Shown here: positions 17,661 through 26,736 of the stretch, piece after piece
Layout: the number at the start of each line of letters is the position of its first letter
Position numbering within the stretch: position 1 is the stretch's first letter
Assembly: GCA_035295125.1 (NCBI GenBank)
Contig: DATGJP010000088.1
Coordinates: 124,001-188,000, forward strand
Direction of reading: 5' to 3'
From: JAICMB01 sp035295125
GTDB lineage: Bacteria > Acidobacteriota > Terriglobia > Bryobacterales > Bryobacteraceae
DNA length: 64,000 nucleotides
Program-made: the position numbers and the translations under genes
Notes under the pieces: model-generated
Seen by the model: only the letters and a program-made list of their open reading frames with translations
The model's database searches: none
What the model was told of the DNA's origin: nothing

Positions 17661-18755
17661 CTAGCCCGGACCACGAGAATCGCTCTCCTTCGCCAGCGCG
17701 ATTGAAGTCCGCCGTTCCCGCCGCGCATCGTCGTGACGGCCCGCGCGGGAATATGCTCCCGCCAGGCCCATATGAAACTCGACATTCGCCGGGTCGAGCC
17801 GTTCGGCTGTTTCCAGGTGCTCGATCGCCTGTTTGAGATCTCCCGTTTCAGTCAGAATGAGACCGAAGGTGTACTGCGCCATCGGACATGTGGGACCATC
17901 CTGCGCCGCCTGCCGCGCAACAGGTAATGCGGCTGTCGAAGCGCCCGCCCGAACCATCAGCAGCGCGGCGGTGGCCCGTGCGTCAGGGCTGTGCGGGTTC
18001 ACCTCGAGCTCGCGCTTCAACTCCGGCAACGCCTCTTCCGCCGGTCGGAACGACAGCAGATACGTCGCGTACAAGTAATGGACCCCGGGCGCCGTGGGGA
18101 AGCTGTCGACCAGCGACTTGAAGGCTGGCCCTGTTCCGCTGGTATCTCCGCTCATCCAGTGATAAACGGCTTTGCCCGCCGCATCGATTAAGGCACGATC
18201 TGCCTCGGCGATTTCTTTCGGCAGGAGCGGTCTGCGAAGCGACGTCAAGCCGATGCCGCCGATCAGCACCGGATTTTGAATGCCGCGCTTCACGAACGGC
18301 ATGTATCGCGGCGATGCCTGATCGAACAAGCCGAGCTTTGTCAGTAATAACGCTTCATGGAATCGGACTACCTGCTCGGCGTTGGGCTCCAACCCGCCGA
18401 GTTCCAGACCGTGTCTCATGTGCTCCAAGGCAGCGGTATAATCGCCGGTCTCGAACTCGCACAACCCCAGAAAAGCCCAACCGGGCGCGTTTTTGTCCTG
18501 TAGCTTCACGAACGAAGAAAACGCCTGACGGCCGCTCTCGTACTGATCGCTGTCGTAGGAGAGCGATCCCAGGAACCACAAGCCCTCGGCCCAATCCGGC
18601 TTCAGTTGAACGGCCTGCTGGTAGAGTTCGATGGCCTTAGAGATGTTGTTGGCTTCGCGCGCCGCCGCGGCCTGCGCGGACAATTCCTCGAATGTGGCTG
18701 CCGACACCACGGCCAAGGCCGCAAAAAGCACGGGTGTTCGCGCAAGAAACCTCAT
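17661..18755 (-). CDS. Exported TPR protein
   Basis: A 364-residue protein with a short signal peptide (MRFLARTPVLFAALAVVSAA) and TPR motifs along most of its length. It is a diverged paralogue of the protein at 24372-25502: compare GWAFLGLCEFETGD with GWGFLGLCEYDLGH, and APGVHYLYATYLL with EPGVHYAYGLYLM. No enzyme motif is seen. It sits between two heptaheme cytochrome genes, so a scaffolding role for envelope cytochromes is possible but inferred. Confidence 0.75.
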   Translation of the reverse strand: MRFLARTPVLFAALAVVSAATFEELSAQAAAAREANNISKAIELYQQAVQLKPDWAEGLWFLGSLSYDSDQYESGRQAFSSFVKLQDKNAPGWAFLGLCEFETGDYTAALEHMRHGLELGGLEPNAEQVVRFHEALLLTKLGLFDQASPRYMPFVKRGIQNPVLIGGIGLTSLRRPLLPKEIAEADRALIDAAGKAVYHWMSGDTSGTGPAFKSLVDSFPTAPGVHYLYATYLLSFRPAEEALPELKRELEVNPHSPDARATAALLMVRAGASTAALPVARQAAQDGPTCPMAQYTFGLILTETGDLKQAIEHLETAERLDPANVEFHMGLAGAYSRAGRHDDARRERRTSIALAKESDSRGPG

Positions 18756-18791
18756 CGCAAGGCGTTATCTCGAACTATAGCATTGGCGGCG

Positions 18792-20369
18792 TCAGTGCGC
18801 CTGCGACAGCATGCGCTTAAGCTGGCGAAACCAGATGTTTTGCGGATTCCATTTCAAATAGCGGTCGATCAGCGCGGCCCGGTCGGCTTCGCGTCCCTTG
18901 CGTTGATACATCAGCGCGAGATCGGTCCAGGCGGCCTGAATCGAGGGATCGAGGTCGATCGTATGCAGGAGCTGGCGTTCCGCGCCCGCATCATCGTCCC
19001 CGTTCTCCAGCGCGATGGCGAGGCTCAGCGATGCGAAACCGCTGTCGGGCTGCTTCTCCGCCGCCATCCGCGCAAATTCGCGGGCCTTTTCCGGCACACG
19101 CCGCTGCAACGCAATGGAGACGAGGGCGGACAACACCGCGGGATCGTTCCGTTTCTCGGCATCCGGCAAAGCCTCGATTCGCTTGACGCCGCTGTTGCGC
19201 AACGGCGCAATGCCATGGGTTCCACCGACGACGAGCTCCGCTAGCGCTAAATCCCGAACGCGGGAGGCGGCAGGCGGATCCTGCCACGCTGTAAGTTCAG
19301 GCTCGCCGCTGGAGGGGGTGGGCAGGGGCGCCGGACGCCGAAGAATACGGTGGTCCGTCGACGCCATATGCGGAATATCCTCCGGCGTGAGGCGCGGCAT
19401 GTGACAGCTCACGCATTCCGTCACCGCCGCGTGCGTGGGTTTTGAGAGCGTCGCGTGACAGCCCTGGCAGACTTCCCGTATCTCGCGACCCCGGTCGGTC
19501 GAAACCTTGTGCGGATCGTGGCAGGTCGCGCACCAGAGCTTGCCCCCGCCGGCACGCACGCACTGGCTCATGGCCAACTGCTCCACCTGCGCGACAGCCC
19601 TGACCTCCTGATGGTTTTGCGTCAACACGTAAGTCGCGGCCGTCTTTTCGAGCTCCTCGCCAGGATGGTAGTCTTGCCAGGTTTTACCGGCGTTGAGCTG
19701 GCGAGTCTCGCCCTCGAGATGGCATTGCTCGCAGACACTGTTGCGCGCCCTGGGGGTAAGTTTGGCGGGATTGACGATGTTCTTCGCCGAGGGCTGCTGC
19801 AGGTGCTCCTCCACCGGTCCGTGGCAGCGGTCGCAGCCAATTGCCTTCAGCGTTCCGCCGGAAAACCGCCGCCGGTCAGTCCCGGAGTACACCGCATTAT
19901 CGGAATGGCAAAAGAGGCACGACGAATCGATGAGGCGATCGAAATCGATGCTCGACAATTGACGATAGCCCGGCGACTCATCCCAGCCATGCTGGCGATA
20001 CCACGATACGGGCGATTCAAACAGGTAATCGCCAATGCGAACGATGTAGGTATAACCGACCTTGCCCGCCCCGATCTGGTAGGCGACTGGATACTCCGCT
20101 GTCATTCCGTTTTCCGTAAGCCCGTGAATCATCCGTCCGTCGCGTTCGGTGATGTTCAGCTCGACGCCGCGTCCGGTGACGTGCCCGCCTGCCAAAGCCG
20201 CCGGTGTTGCGAGCGAATTGCCCATCGCCGATTTGAGAAACGCCGCCGTCTCTTTCGGGTGGCACTTTGCGCACACCACAGCGCTGTCGTCCGTGGCGGC
20301 AAAGAGCAGCGGCTGAACGGCGATGCAGCACAGCAAACCAGCGCGGTAAAGCGCGCGCCCCTGAATCAT
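18792..20369 (-). CDS. Heptaheme cytochrome c fused to C-terminal TPR repeats
   Basis: A 525-residue protein with signal peptide (YRAGLLCCIAVQPLLFAA) and seven heme sites: CAKCH, CLFCH, CDRCH, CEQCH, CATCH, CQGCH, CVSCH. After CVSCHMPR the chain continues into a region of TPR-like helices to the end. The two-part design, heptaheme domain plus TPR, is shared in split form by its neighbours at 16508 and 17661. A perfect TATAAT on the minus strand (20384-20389) lies 14 nt before the ATG. It probably takes part in periplasmic electron transfer; partner and acceptor are unknown. Confidence 0.85.
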   Translation of the reverse strand: MIQGRALYRAGLLCCIAVQPLLFAATDDSAVVCAKCHPKETAAFLKSAMGNSLATPAALAGGHVTGRGVELNITERDGRMIHGLTENGMTAEYPVAYQIGAGKVGYTYIVRIGDYLFESPVSWYRQHGWDESPGYRQLSSIDFDRLIDSSCLFCHSDNAVYSGTDRRRFSGGTLKAIGCDRCHGPVEEHLQQPSAKNIVNPAKLTPRARNSVCEQCHLEGETRQLNAGKTWQDYHPGEELEKTAATYVLTQNHQEVRAVAQVEQLAMSQCVRAGGGKLWCATCHDPHKVSTDRGREIREVCQGCHATLSKPTHAAVTECVSCHMPRLTPEDIPHMASTDHRILRRPAPLPTPSSGEPELTAWQDPPAASRVRDLALAELVVGGTHGIAPLRNSGVKRIEALPDAEKRNDPAVLSALVSIALQRRVPEKAREFARMAAEKQPDSGFASLSLAIALENGDDDAGAERQLLHTIDLDPSIQAAWTDLALMYQRKGREADRAALIDRYLKWNPQNIWFRQLKRMLSQAH

Positions 20370-20383
20370 GAAGCTACCCGAGC

Positions 20384-20389
20384 ATTATA
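20384..20389 (-). promoter_or_regulatory. TATAAT -10 element for cytochrome block
   Basis: On the minus strand a perfect TATAAT lies 14 nt before the ATG whose first base is 20369, giving a very short leader. No clear -35 is seen. Confidence 0.55.
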
Positions 20390-20441
20390 AGCGATATATG
20401 AAAGCAGCCACGAACTAACGACTCCAAGCGCTTGGGAATGA

Positions 20442-20447
20442 TAAAAT
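20442..20447 (+). promoter_or_regulatory. TANNNT element before the VWFA gene
   Basis: TAAAAT ends 9 nt before the ATG at 20457. A perfect 12-bp palindrome, CCAAGCGCTTGG, lies just upstream at 20424-20435 and might be an operator. Confidence 0.45.
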
Positions 20448-20456
20448 TAGGGTGCC

Positions 20457-22655
20457 ATGAAATGGTTCCCTGGCTGGTTTTTCCTGGCCATTTTCTGTCT
20501 ATTTTCCGCGGCCCAGGCTGCGCCGCAGCAGACCGCTCCGCCGGAACAGGCGCCTACCATCCGTCAGACGGTCCAGGAAATCCTCCTCGATGTTGTCGTG
20601 CGCGATAGCCGCGGACGCGTGGTCAAAAACCTCAAGCCTACCGACCTGGAGATCTACGAAGACGGCGTAAAGCAGGAGATACGCAGCTTCCAGTTCGTAC
20701 CCGGCCATGACATCGTGGCTAAAGGAAAGACAGCGGTCCCCAAGGCCGCTGCGGCAAGCTCTAATCCTCTGAAGGCCATAAACCTCATCTGCATCGTATT
20801 TGCCAATCTCGATGCTTACAACAAGAAATATGCAGTTGACGCGGTGAAGGAGTTCATCAAAAACCAATTCGAGCCCGACACCTGGATCGCAGTGTTCAAC
20901 CTGGAATCGCAGCTCAGTGTGCTGCATCCTTTCACTACGAATCGGCAGGAGATCCTCGACGCGGCCAACAAGGCATTCACCGGGACCGGGGTTGATTTTG
21001 CCCAGGTGGCTACGGCTGTCCTGAATGCGACTCCGGTGAGCGCGACCATCGAAGTCACCCAGGTCGGCGACCCCGCGCACGGCGGTACGGTCACGGCCAC
21101 TCAGCGGATCAGCGGCGGCGAACTGAATCCCGCCGCGATTACCGGAGCGGACGTCTCCAACAGCCAGAGCGCCAACATACAGCGCGGCGATCTTGCCTCG
21201 CAACACCGGCAGTTCGGCGGGATTGAGGGGATGCGGCAGATGGATCAGATTGAGGCCATGGTGCGGCAACTCGGAACTCTGCCGGGACGTAAGTCGGTGC
21301 TCTTCCTGAGTCCGGGACTTGCGACAACAGGCGACCCCGACCAGTTCAAGTCCATGGTCGACAAAGCCAACAAGGCGGGTGTCACGTTTTACGCCATCGA
21401 TGTGAATGGCCTTAGCGCCGATATCGACCAGAGCCAGGCATCGAGCACCGCGCTCAGCCATGCGGCCGCTGTTAGCTCAACACAAGCAAGCCGCGGCGGC
21501 AGCGCAGGCCAAAACATGGAGAAGATGCGGCAGGGCGACTACGTGGCCGACGCCGTTCGCACCACCGATACGCAGGCTACTATGCGCGCTTTGTCCGAAG
21601 CCACGGGCGGATTCCTAGTCGGCAGCACAAACGACCTGCGCAAACCCTTTGCGCGTATCCTCGAAGACGTCGATACTCATTACGAAGTAATCTACAAGCC
21701 CGCTTCCGACCATTTCGACGGCCGTTTGCGCAAGATCGATGTTAAGGTGGACCGTCCCGAGTTGACGGTGGAGAGCCAGGAGGGCTATTTCGCCTTGCCG
21801 GCGCTCGGCCCTTCACCAGAGCTGTCCCCGTCCGAAACGCTGGGCCTCGCGACGCTCAACATGGAGAAGCCGCCGCATGCCTTCGAATTCCAGGCGGCCG
21901 CTTACCAGTTCCGTCCCGGCGTGGCCGGCTCGCAGAACGACGCGGTGTTTGAAATCCCCGCGGCGAGCCTGCAGGCCACTCCGGAACCGGCTGCAAAACG
22001 CGGACGTATGCACCTCTCTCTACTAGCGCTGGTGAAGGATTCGAGCGGCCAGGTTGTTGATAAATTCAGCCAGGATTCGCCCTATGAGATCCCCGAGGAG
22101 AACCTGGTGAAGATTCGATCGACATCCATCAGCTTTGCGCATCCGCTCACGCTGCCTCCCGGGCACTACACGTTGGAGACGGCGGTGCTCGACCGCGAAT
22201 CGAACCGCGCCAGCACCAGCAAGGTCGCTTTCGAAAGCCACGAGAGAAAGGGTGTCGGGCTCAGCAGCGTCACGCTGGTCCAGCACATGGAACCGGTGAA
22301 TGGAAAGGTGGATGGGAGCAATCCGTTCGAATTCCAGCCCACTCCGACACAAGGCCAGCGTGTAGTGCCGGAGTTGACGACCAGCCTCAGCGCCACCGCG
22401 ACGCCTTACGCTTACTTCGTCGTGTACCCCGACCCGTCCATTGCGGATAAGCCAAAAATCCGGGCTGAGTTTCTCATCGGCGGACAAGTGGCTGCGAAAC
22501 AGGACGCCGATCTGCCGCCACCCGACGCAACCGGCGCGATCCCCATGGTGATCAATACCGCGGCCAAACCCGGCAACTGCGAGCTTCGAATCACAGCGAT
22601 ACAGGGTGGTTCATCGATGCAGCAGAGTCTTAAATACTCCATCGCGGCCAAATAG
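20457..22655 (+). CDS. VWFA-related acidobacterial-type secreted protein
   Basis: A 732-residue exported protein. The signal region is WFPGWFFLAIFCLFSAAQA. The first domain, LLDVVVRDSRGRVVKNL followed by DLEIYEDGVKQEI, is the hallmark opening of the VWFA-related proteins characteristic of Acidobacteria. A von Willebrand A-like fold follows up to about residue 460 (KSVLFLSPGLATTGDPD; TMRALSEATGGFLVGS), then beta-rich domains. The insert around residues 180-250 is longer than a plain VWA domain. Such proteins mediate protein contacts in the envelope; no partner can be named. Confidence 0.85.
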   Translation: MKWFPGWFFLAIFCLFSAAQAAPQQTAPPEQAPTIRQTVQEILLDVVVRDSRGRVVKNLKPTDLEIYEDGVKQEIRSFQFVPGHDIVAKGKTAVPKAAAASSNPLKAINLICIVFANLDAYNKKYAVDAVKEFIKNQFEPDTWIAVFNLESQLSVLHPFTTNRQEILDAANKAFTGTGVDFAQVATAVLNATPVSATIEVTQVGDPAHGGTVTATQRISGGELNPAAITGADVSNSQSANIQRGDLASQHRQFGGIEGMRQMDQIEAMVRQLGTLPGRKSVLFLSPGLATTGDPDQFKSMVDKANKAGVTFYAIDVNGLSADIDQSQASSTALSHAAAVSSTQASRGGSAGQNMEKMRQGDYVADAVRTTDTQATMRALSEATGGFLVGSTNDLRKPFARILEDVDTHYEVIYKPASDHFDGRLRKIDVKVDRPELTVESQEGYFALPALGPSPELSPSETLGLATLNMEKPPHAFEFQAAAYQFRPGVAGSQNDAVFEIPAASLQATPEPAAKRGRMHLSLLALVKDSSGQVVDKFSQDSPYEIPEENLVKIRSTSISFAHPLTLPPGHYTLETAVLDRESNRASTSKVAFESHERKGVGLSSVTLVQHMEPVNGKVDGSNPFEFQPTPTQGQRVVPELTTSLSATATPYAYFVVYPDPSIADKPKIRAEFLIGGQVAAKQDADLPPPDATGAIPMVINTAAKPGNCELRITAIQGGSSMQQSLKYSIAAK

Positions 22656-22676
22656 GGGCGTTCGCGCGACATACCT

Positions 22677-22682
22677 TATACT
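22677..22682 (+). promoter_or_regulatory. TANNNT element before the 22692 gene
   Basis: TATACT ends 9 nt before the ATG at 22692 with no ribosome site between. Confidence 0.5.
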
Positions 22683-22691
22683 GGATGGTTT

Positions 22692-24362
22692 ATGCTCGCC
22701 CGTTGTCTTCTGGCGTGCGTAGCGGCTGCAGTTTTGATGGCCGCGTCGCTCACGGCGCCTATTTCGTTCGATGAGATTGCCGAGCGAGCCGGCGTCCGCT
22801 TCGCGAGCAACAGCAGCCCCACACCTCAGAAACACCAGCCCGAACCAATGGTGGGCGGGGTGGCGATCATCGATTTTGATGGCGACGGGTATCCTGACCT
22901 CTATTTCGTGAACGGCGCTGATATGCCGTCGCTGCGGAAAACCGGTTCGCAATTCGAAAACCACCTGTATCGCAATAACCACGACCTGACTTTCACGGAT
23001 GTGACGGCAAAAGCCGGCGTCGCGGGGTCGGGCTATGGCATGGGCGTCGCGGTGGGCGACTATGACAACGATGGACGTCCCGACCTGTTCGTCACCAACG
23101 TCAACGAGAACCAGTTGTTCCACAACAATGGCGATGGCACTTTCACCGACGTCACCGCGAAGGCCAAGGTGAAAGGTGGCGTCTTCGCTGGTAAGAAAAT
23201 GTGGTCCGTTGGGGCGGCCTGGCTCGATTACAATAACGACGGCCTACTCGACTTGTTCGTCGCGAACTACTGTCAGTGGGACCCCGACAATGAACCGCCG
23301 TGCCAGATCAACGGGAATCGGGTGTCTTGTAATCCGCGGATGTACAAGCCGCTGCCGAACAGCTTGTACCGAAACAATGGCGATGGCACGTTCACCGATG
23401 TGTCAGCCGAGACCGGAATCGCGGCGCATCCCGGGCGTGGGATGGGGGTTGCCGTGGCCGACTTCGACGGCGACGGCTTCCCGGATATTTTTGTAGCGAA
23501 CGACGACCTTCCCAATCAACTGTTCCACAACAAGGGCGGCAAGACGTTCGAGGAAGTCGCGGACGATTCTGGGGTGTCACTCGCCGAGGGCGGCAACGTG
23601 ATCTCGGGAATGGGCGTGGACTTCCGCGATATATTCAACCGCGGACTTCCCGATATCTGGATCACCGCGATGGAAAAACAGACCTTCCCTCTATTTAAGA
23701 ATCTGGGACGCGGCCAGTTTGCCGAAGACACACCCATGGCGGGCCTCGGCCTGGCTACGGCCGAGATGTCGGGCTGGTCGAACGCTATCGTGGACCTGGA
23801 TAACGATGGCTGGAAGGACCTGTACGTGGCGCGCTCCAACGTCATCGACAATGTCGAGCTTTTCACGCAACGCCATTATGGCGAGCCGAACACGGTCTTC
23901 CGCAACCTGGGAAATGGAAAATTCAAGGACGTGACCTCGACCACGGGCGCCGGATTTCAGGCTCCTTCCGTGAACCGTGGCGCCGCTTTTGGTGACCTGG
24001 ACAACGACGGCCGCATGGACATTGTTGTGAATGTCCTGAACGGAAAAGCCAAGGTTTTCCACAATACCACCCGCAGCGAGAATCACTGGATTCTGCTGAA
24101 GCTGAGAGGCGTGAAGAGCAACCGCATGGGAATCGGCGCGCATATCCGCGTGACCGCCGAAGACGGCTCGATGCAATACAATCACGTAACCACGAGCACC
24201 GGTTATGCCAGCTCCAGCGACTCGCGAGCGCACTTTGGGCTCGGGGCGTCGCGTATTGCGAAAGAAATCCAGATCGTGTGGCCGAGCGGGATTAAACAGG
24301 TGCTGCGCGACGTCCCGGCAGATCGCGTCGTGGAGGTTACAGAGCAGCAACAGGGCAGGTAA
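22692..24362 (+). CDS. CRTAC1-type FG-GAP/VCBS and ASPIC/UnbV repeat protein, copy 1
   Basis: A 556-residue secreted beta-propeller protein. After a signal peptide come repeated calcium-binding-type motifs (IIDFDGDGYPDLYFVNGAD, GDYDNDGRPDLFVTNVN, VDLDNDGWKDLYVARSN). The C-terminal ASPIC/UnbV domain has YNHVTTSTGYASSS and FGLGA. The protein at 28395-30059 has the same architecture. Family members are extracellular or periplasmic and their biochemical role is not established. Here it sits with TPR and VWFA proteins. Confidence 0.85.
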   Translation: MLARCLLACVAAAVLMAASLTAPISFDEIAERAGVRFASNSSPTPQKHQPEPMVGGVAIIDFDGDGYPDLYFVNGADMPSLRKTGSQFENHLYRNNHDLTFTDVTAKAGVAGSGYGMGVAVGDYDNDGRPDLFVTNVNENQLFHNNGDGTFTDVTAKAKVKGGVFAGKKMWSVGAAWLDYNNDGLLDLFVANYCQWDPDNEPPCQINGNRVSCNPRMYKPLPNSLYRNNGDGTFTDVSAETGIAAHPGRGMGVAVADFDGDGFPDIFVANDDLPNQLFHNKGGKTFEEVADDSGVSLAEGGNVISGMGVDFRDIFNRGLPDIWITAMEKQTFPLFKNLGRGQFAEDTPMAGLGLATAEMSGWSNAIVDLDNDGWKDLYVARSNVIDNVELFTQRHYGEPNTVFRNLGNGKFKDVTSTTGAGFQAPSVNRGAAFGDLDNDGRMDIVVNVLNGKAKVFHNTTRSENHWILLKLRGVKSNRMGIGAHIRVTAEDGSMQYNHVTTSTGYASSSDSRAHFGLGASRIAKEIQIVWPSGIKQVLRDVPADRVVEVTEQQQGR

Positions 24363-24371
24363 TCCACCGCT

Positions 24372-25502
24372 TCATCGGCTGGTGTTGTTCATCAGCCCCG
24401 GTAACGCGAGCGGGTCCTCCTGCGCTTTCAGGCGCAGAAATTCAGTTTTCTCTTTTTGCGCTTCCGTTTTCTTGCCGGAGCGCCGGTAAGCCTGTTCCAG
24501 GTAGAAATGGGTTTGAGCGTTGCCGGGCGCCAGTTTGACCGACTCCTCGAGGAACGGCACCGCTTTCTCCGCCTCATCCTTGGCCAGGAGGGCGCGGCCC
24601 TCTTCGGCGTCGCACAGCCAGTTGTAGTTGGGCGGGGCCAGCTTCCGCGCACGCGCCGCTAAATCCATCGCGACGTCCGGAGAGCCTTGCCTTGTCTCGA
24701 GAAACGCCGAAACCAGCAGGGTGGGCCAGTGAGTCGGGTTCTTTTTCCGCTCCGCCTGGAACTGCTCCAGGGCACCGTGCTGATCGATGTCCATCAGGTA
24801 GAGACCGTACGCATAGTGGACGCCGGGCTCGTCGGGGTAGGTAGCCAGGAGTTCGTGGAATCCCGCCTCGGCGTCGTGAGGACGTTGGCAGGTTGCGGCC
24901 CACATGGCTTTGCCCGCCATGTCGACCACCTTCCGTCTGCTCTCGGGAAGGCTGGACGGCTCCGCGGCAATTCCGAGCGCGCAAAGCCCGACCGCCTCAA
25001 CGATCGCCGGAGCGTTCTCCTGGAGTTTCGAGAGTGGCTGCAGTTGGGACATGGCCTGGTCGAATTGGGAGGATCGAATCAGGATCATGGCGGCTCGCTG
25101 CCGGACGGCGGCTTCGAATCCCGTGTTGGCGCCGAGTCCGAACTGCTCGCCTTTGGCAATCGCGGAAAGCGCTTTGTCGAGGTGCCCGAGATCGTATTCG
25201 CACAGGCCCAGAAAGCCCCACCCTGCACCCTTGGTGGGCGCCAGGTCGAGGCCCTTGTGGAAGGCGTCGACGGCCTCGCCGCAGCGATTCAGGCGATAGA
25301 GCGCGCCGCCCAGGTATAGCCAGCCCTCCGGCCATGATGGCTGCTGGTCCAGGGCCTGTTTGTAGAGTGTCGCGGCTTCGGCGGGGTTCGTGTCCAGAGC
25401 TGCCTCGGCTCGGCGGCTCAGATCGTCGAAATTGGCGGGAGCCTGGGCTACCGCAATCGGAATGACCAGGCCGAGGCACAGGGTCGTAAGGCAGAAATGC
25501 AT
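24372..25502 (-). CDS. Exported TPR protein, paralogue of the 17661 gene
   Basis: The start at MHFCLTTLCLGLVIPIAVAQA (25502) gives a clean signal peptide. An upstream start at 25592 would translate palindromic repeat DNA and is rejected. The 376-residue product is helical TPR throughout, with GWGFLGLCEYDLGH and a second YPDEPGVHYAYGLYLM segment shared with its paralogue. It is convergent with the CRTAC1 gene (9 bp gap). No enzyme motif is visible. Confidence 0.75.
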   Translation of the reverse strand: MHFCLTTLCLGLVIPIAVAQAPANFDDLSRRAEAALDTNPAEAATLYKQALDQQPSWPEGWLYLGGALYRLNRCGEAVDAFHKGLDLAPTKGAGWGFLGLCEYDLGHLDKALSAIAKGEQFGLGANTGFEAAVRQRAAMILIRSSQFDQAMSQLQPLSKLQENAPAIVEAVGLCALGIAAEPSSLPESRRKVVDMAGKAMWAATCQRPHDAEAGFHELLATYPDEPGVHYAYGLYLMDIDQHGALEQFQAERKKNPTHWPTLLVSAFLETRQGSPDVAMDLAARARKLAPPNYNWLCDAEEGRALLAKDEAEKAVPFLEESVKLAPGNAQTHFYLEQAYRRSGKKTEAQKEKTEFLRLKAQEDPLALPGLMNNTSR

Positions 25503-25530
25503 CGTGCGTACCGGTTTGAAAGCGGTGCCC

Positions 25531-25573
25531 GAGGCGGGTTGAAAACCCGCCGCAGGTTGCAAACCTGCCTCAC
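25531..25573 (+). repeat. Tandem mini-hairpin array
   Basis: Two adjacent perfect hairpins: GCGGGTT/AACCCGC (25534-25550) and GCAGGTT/AACCTGC (25552-25568), each with a 3-nt loop. Similar arrays occur at 43961-44014 and 45942-45977. Confidence 0.75.
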
Positions 25574-25612
25574 AGATGCTCAACAACTGCATACTCCATA
25601 GCGTAGCGCGGC

Positions 25613-25618
25613 TATCAT
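25613..25618 (+). promoter_or_regulatory. TANNNT element before the 25627 gene
   Basis: TATCAT ends 8 nt before the ATG at 25627. This also favours that ATG over the TTG three bases earlier. Confidence 0.45.
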
Positions 25619-25626
25619 GAGAATTG

Positions 25627-26736
25627 ATGCGTTTGGCCTCGCTCCTGATCGTAGTCTGTTCTATGGCGCTGGCTCAGGCGCCCAGCCCCGAGCAGCTCTT
25701 CCGCGATGCCGTTGCCGCCCAGCAGCGCGGCGATGACAAGACCGCCATCGCCAAATACCAGGAGTTGATCCGTTCGCGGCCCGACGTTGTAGAGGTGCGC
25801 GCCAATCTCGGGGCGGCCCTCGCGCATGAAGGCCGCTACGACGAAGCCATCGAACAATATGAGGCCGCCCTGGCGAAGCTTCCGGACAATCCCGGGCTGC
25901 GCCTGAACGTGGCACTCGCTTATTACAAGAAGGGCGATCTCGCGCAGGCGGCGGCCCGATTCGAGACTCTCCGGAAGGCCGAACCCGGGGACGTGCGTGT
26001 CGCCACCCTGCTGGCCGATTGTTACTCGCGGCTCGGTCGCGACCCAGAAGCCGTAGCGGTTCTGACGCCCGTCGAGGCAGCCCATCCCGAGGATCTGAAT
26101 GTGGCCTGGGGCCTTGGCTCCGCCCTGATTCGTTCCGGCAAGCAGGTCGAAGGCTTGAAGCGAATCGTCACGGTTGCGGAGAAGGGAAACAGCGCCGAAG
26201 CGAACCTGCTGGCAGCGGAAACTTACCTCGCGCTGAGCGAATTCGAACGCGCGGGCGTGTACGTGGAAGCGGCGCGCAAACTCAATCCTCAATTGAAGGG
26301 TCTCAACAGCCTCAGCGGCCGGGTAAAGCAGTACTTAGGCGATTTTGCAGGTTCCAAGGCCGATTTGACGAAGGCCCTCGCCGAGAATCCCAATGATTTC
26401 GACGCACATGTCACCATGGCCGCCGTCCTCAACCTGGAACGCGACGTGGACGGCGCGAAGAAACACGCCGAGCGTGCCCTGGAACTGCGTCCGACCTCGC
26501 CCTTGGCCCGTTATGAGATGGCTCGCGTGCAGCGGTCCTTAGGCGACATCCAGGGAGCCGTTAGCAATTTCGAGAAAGTGATCGCCGCGGAGCCGGACTG
26601 GCTGCGGCCACACATTGAGCTGGCAGCTCTCTACTATCGCCTCAATCGCAAGGAGGACGGCCAGCGCGAGCGAGCTATCGTCGACAAGATGTACATGCAG
26701 GGCAAGAAAGCGGGCCCTGACGCCGATCGTCAATAA
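25627..26736 (+). CDS. Exported TPR protein
   Basis: A 369-residue protein with a short signal peptide (MRLASLLIVVCSMALAQA) and nearly continuous TPR motifs (AIAKYQELIRSRPDVVEV, AIEQYEAALAKLPDNPGL and others, about nine units). Its TPRs are more regular than those of the 17661/24372 pair. It is divergent from the 24372 gene and overlaps the convergent methyltransferase by 7 bp at its 3' end. A scaffold role is inferred. Confidence 0.8.
   Translation: MRLASLLIVVCSMALAQAPSPEQLFRDAVAAQQRGDDKTAIAKYQELIRSRPDVVEVRANLGAALAHEGRYDEAIEQYEAALAKLPDNPGLRLNVALAYYKKGDLAQAAARFETLRKAEPGDVRVATLLADCYSRLGRDPEAVAVLTPVEAAHPEDLNVAWGLGSALIRSGKQVEGLKRIVTVAEKGNSAEANLLAAETYLALSEFERAGVYVEAARKLNPQLKGLNSLSGRVKQYLGDFAGSKADLTKALAENPNDFDAHVTMAAVLNLERDVDGAKKHAERALELRPTSPLARYEMARVQRSLGDIQGAVSNFEKVIAAEPDWLRPHIELAALYYRLNRKEDGQRERAIVDKMYMQGKKAGPDADRQ

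Noticed and set aside
19455..20390. 311-codon frame antisense to the heptaheme cytochrome
   Set aside because: It is a mirror of the cytochrome gene; all seven heme motifs lie on the other strand.
25503..25592. Upstream start for the 24372-25502 TPR gene
   Set aside because: The added 30 residues are encoded by the tandem hairpin repeat, and the downstream ATG gives a clean signal peptide.
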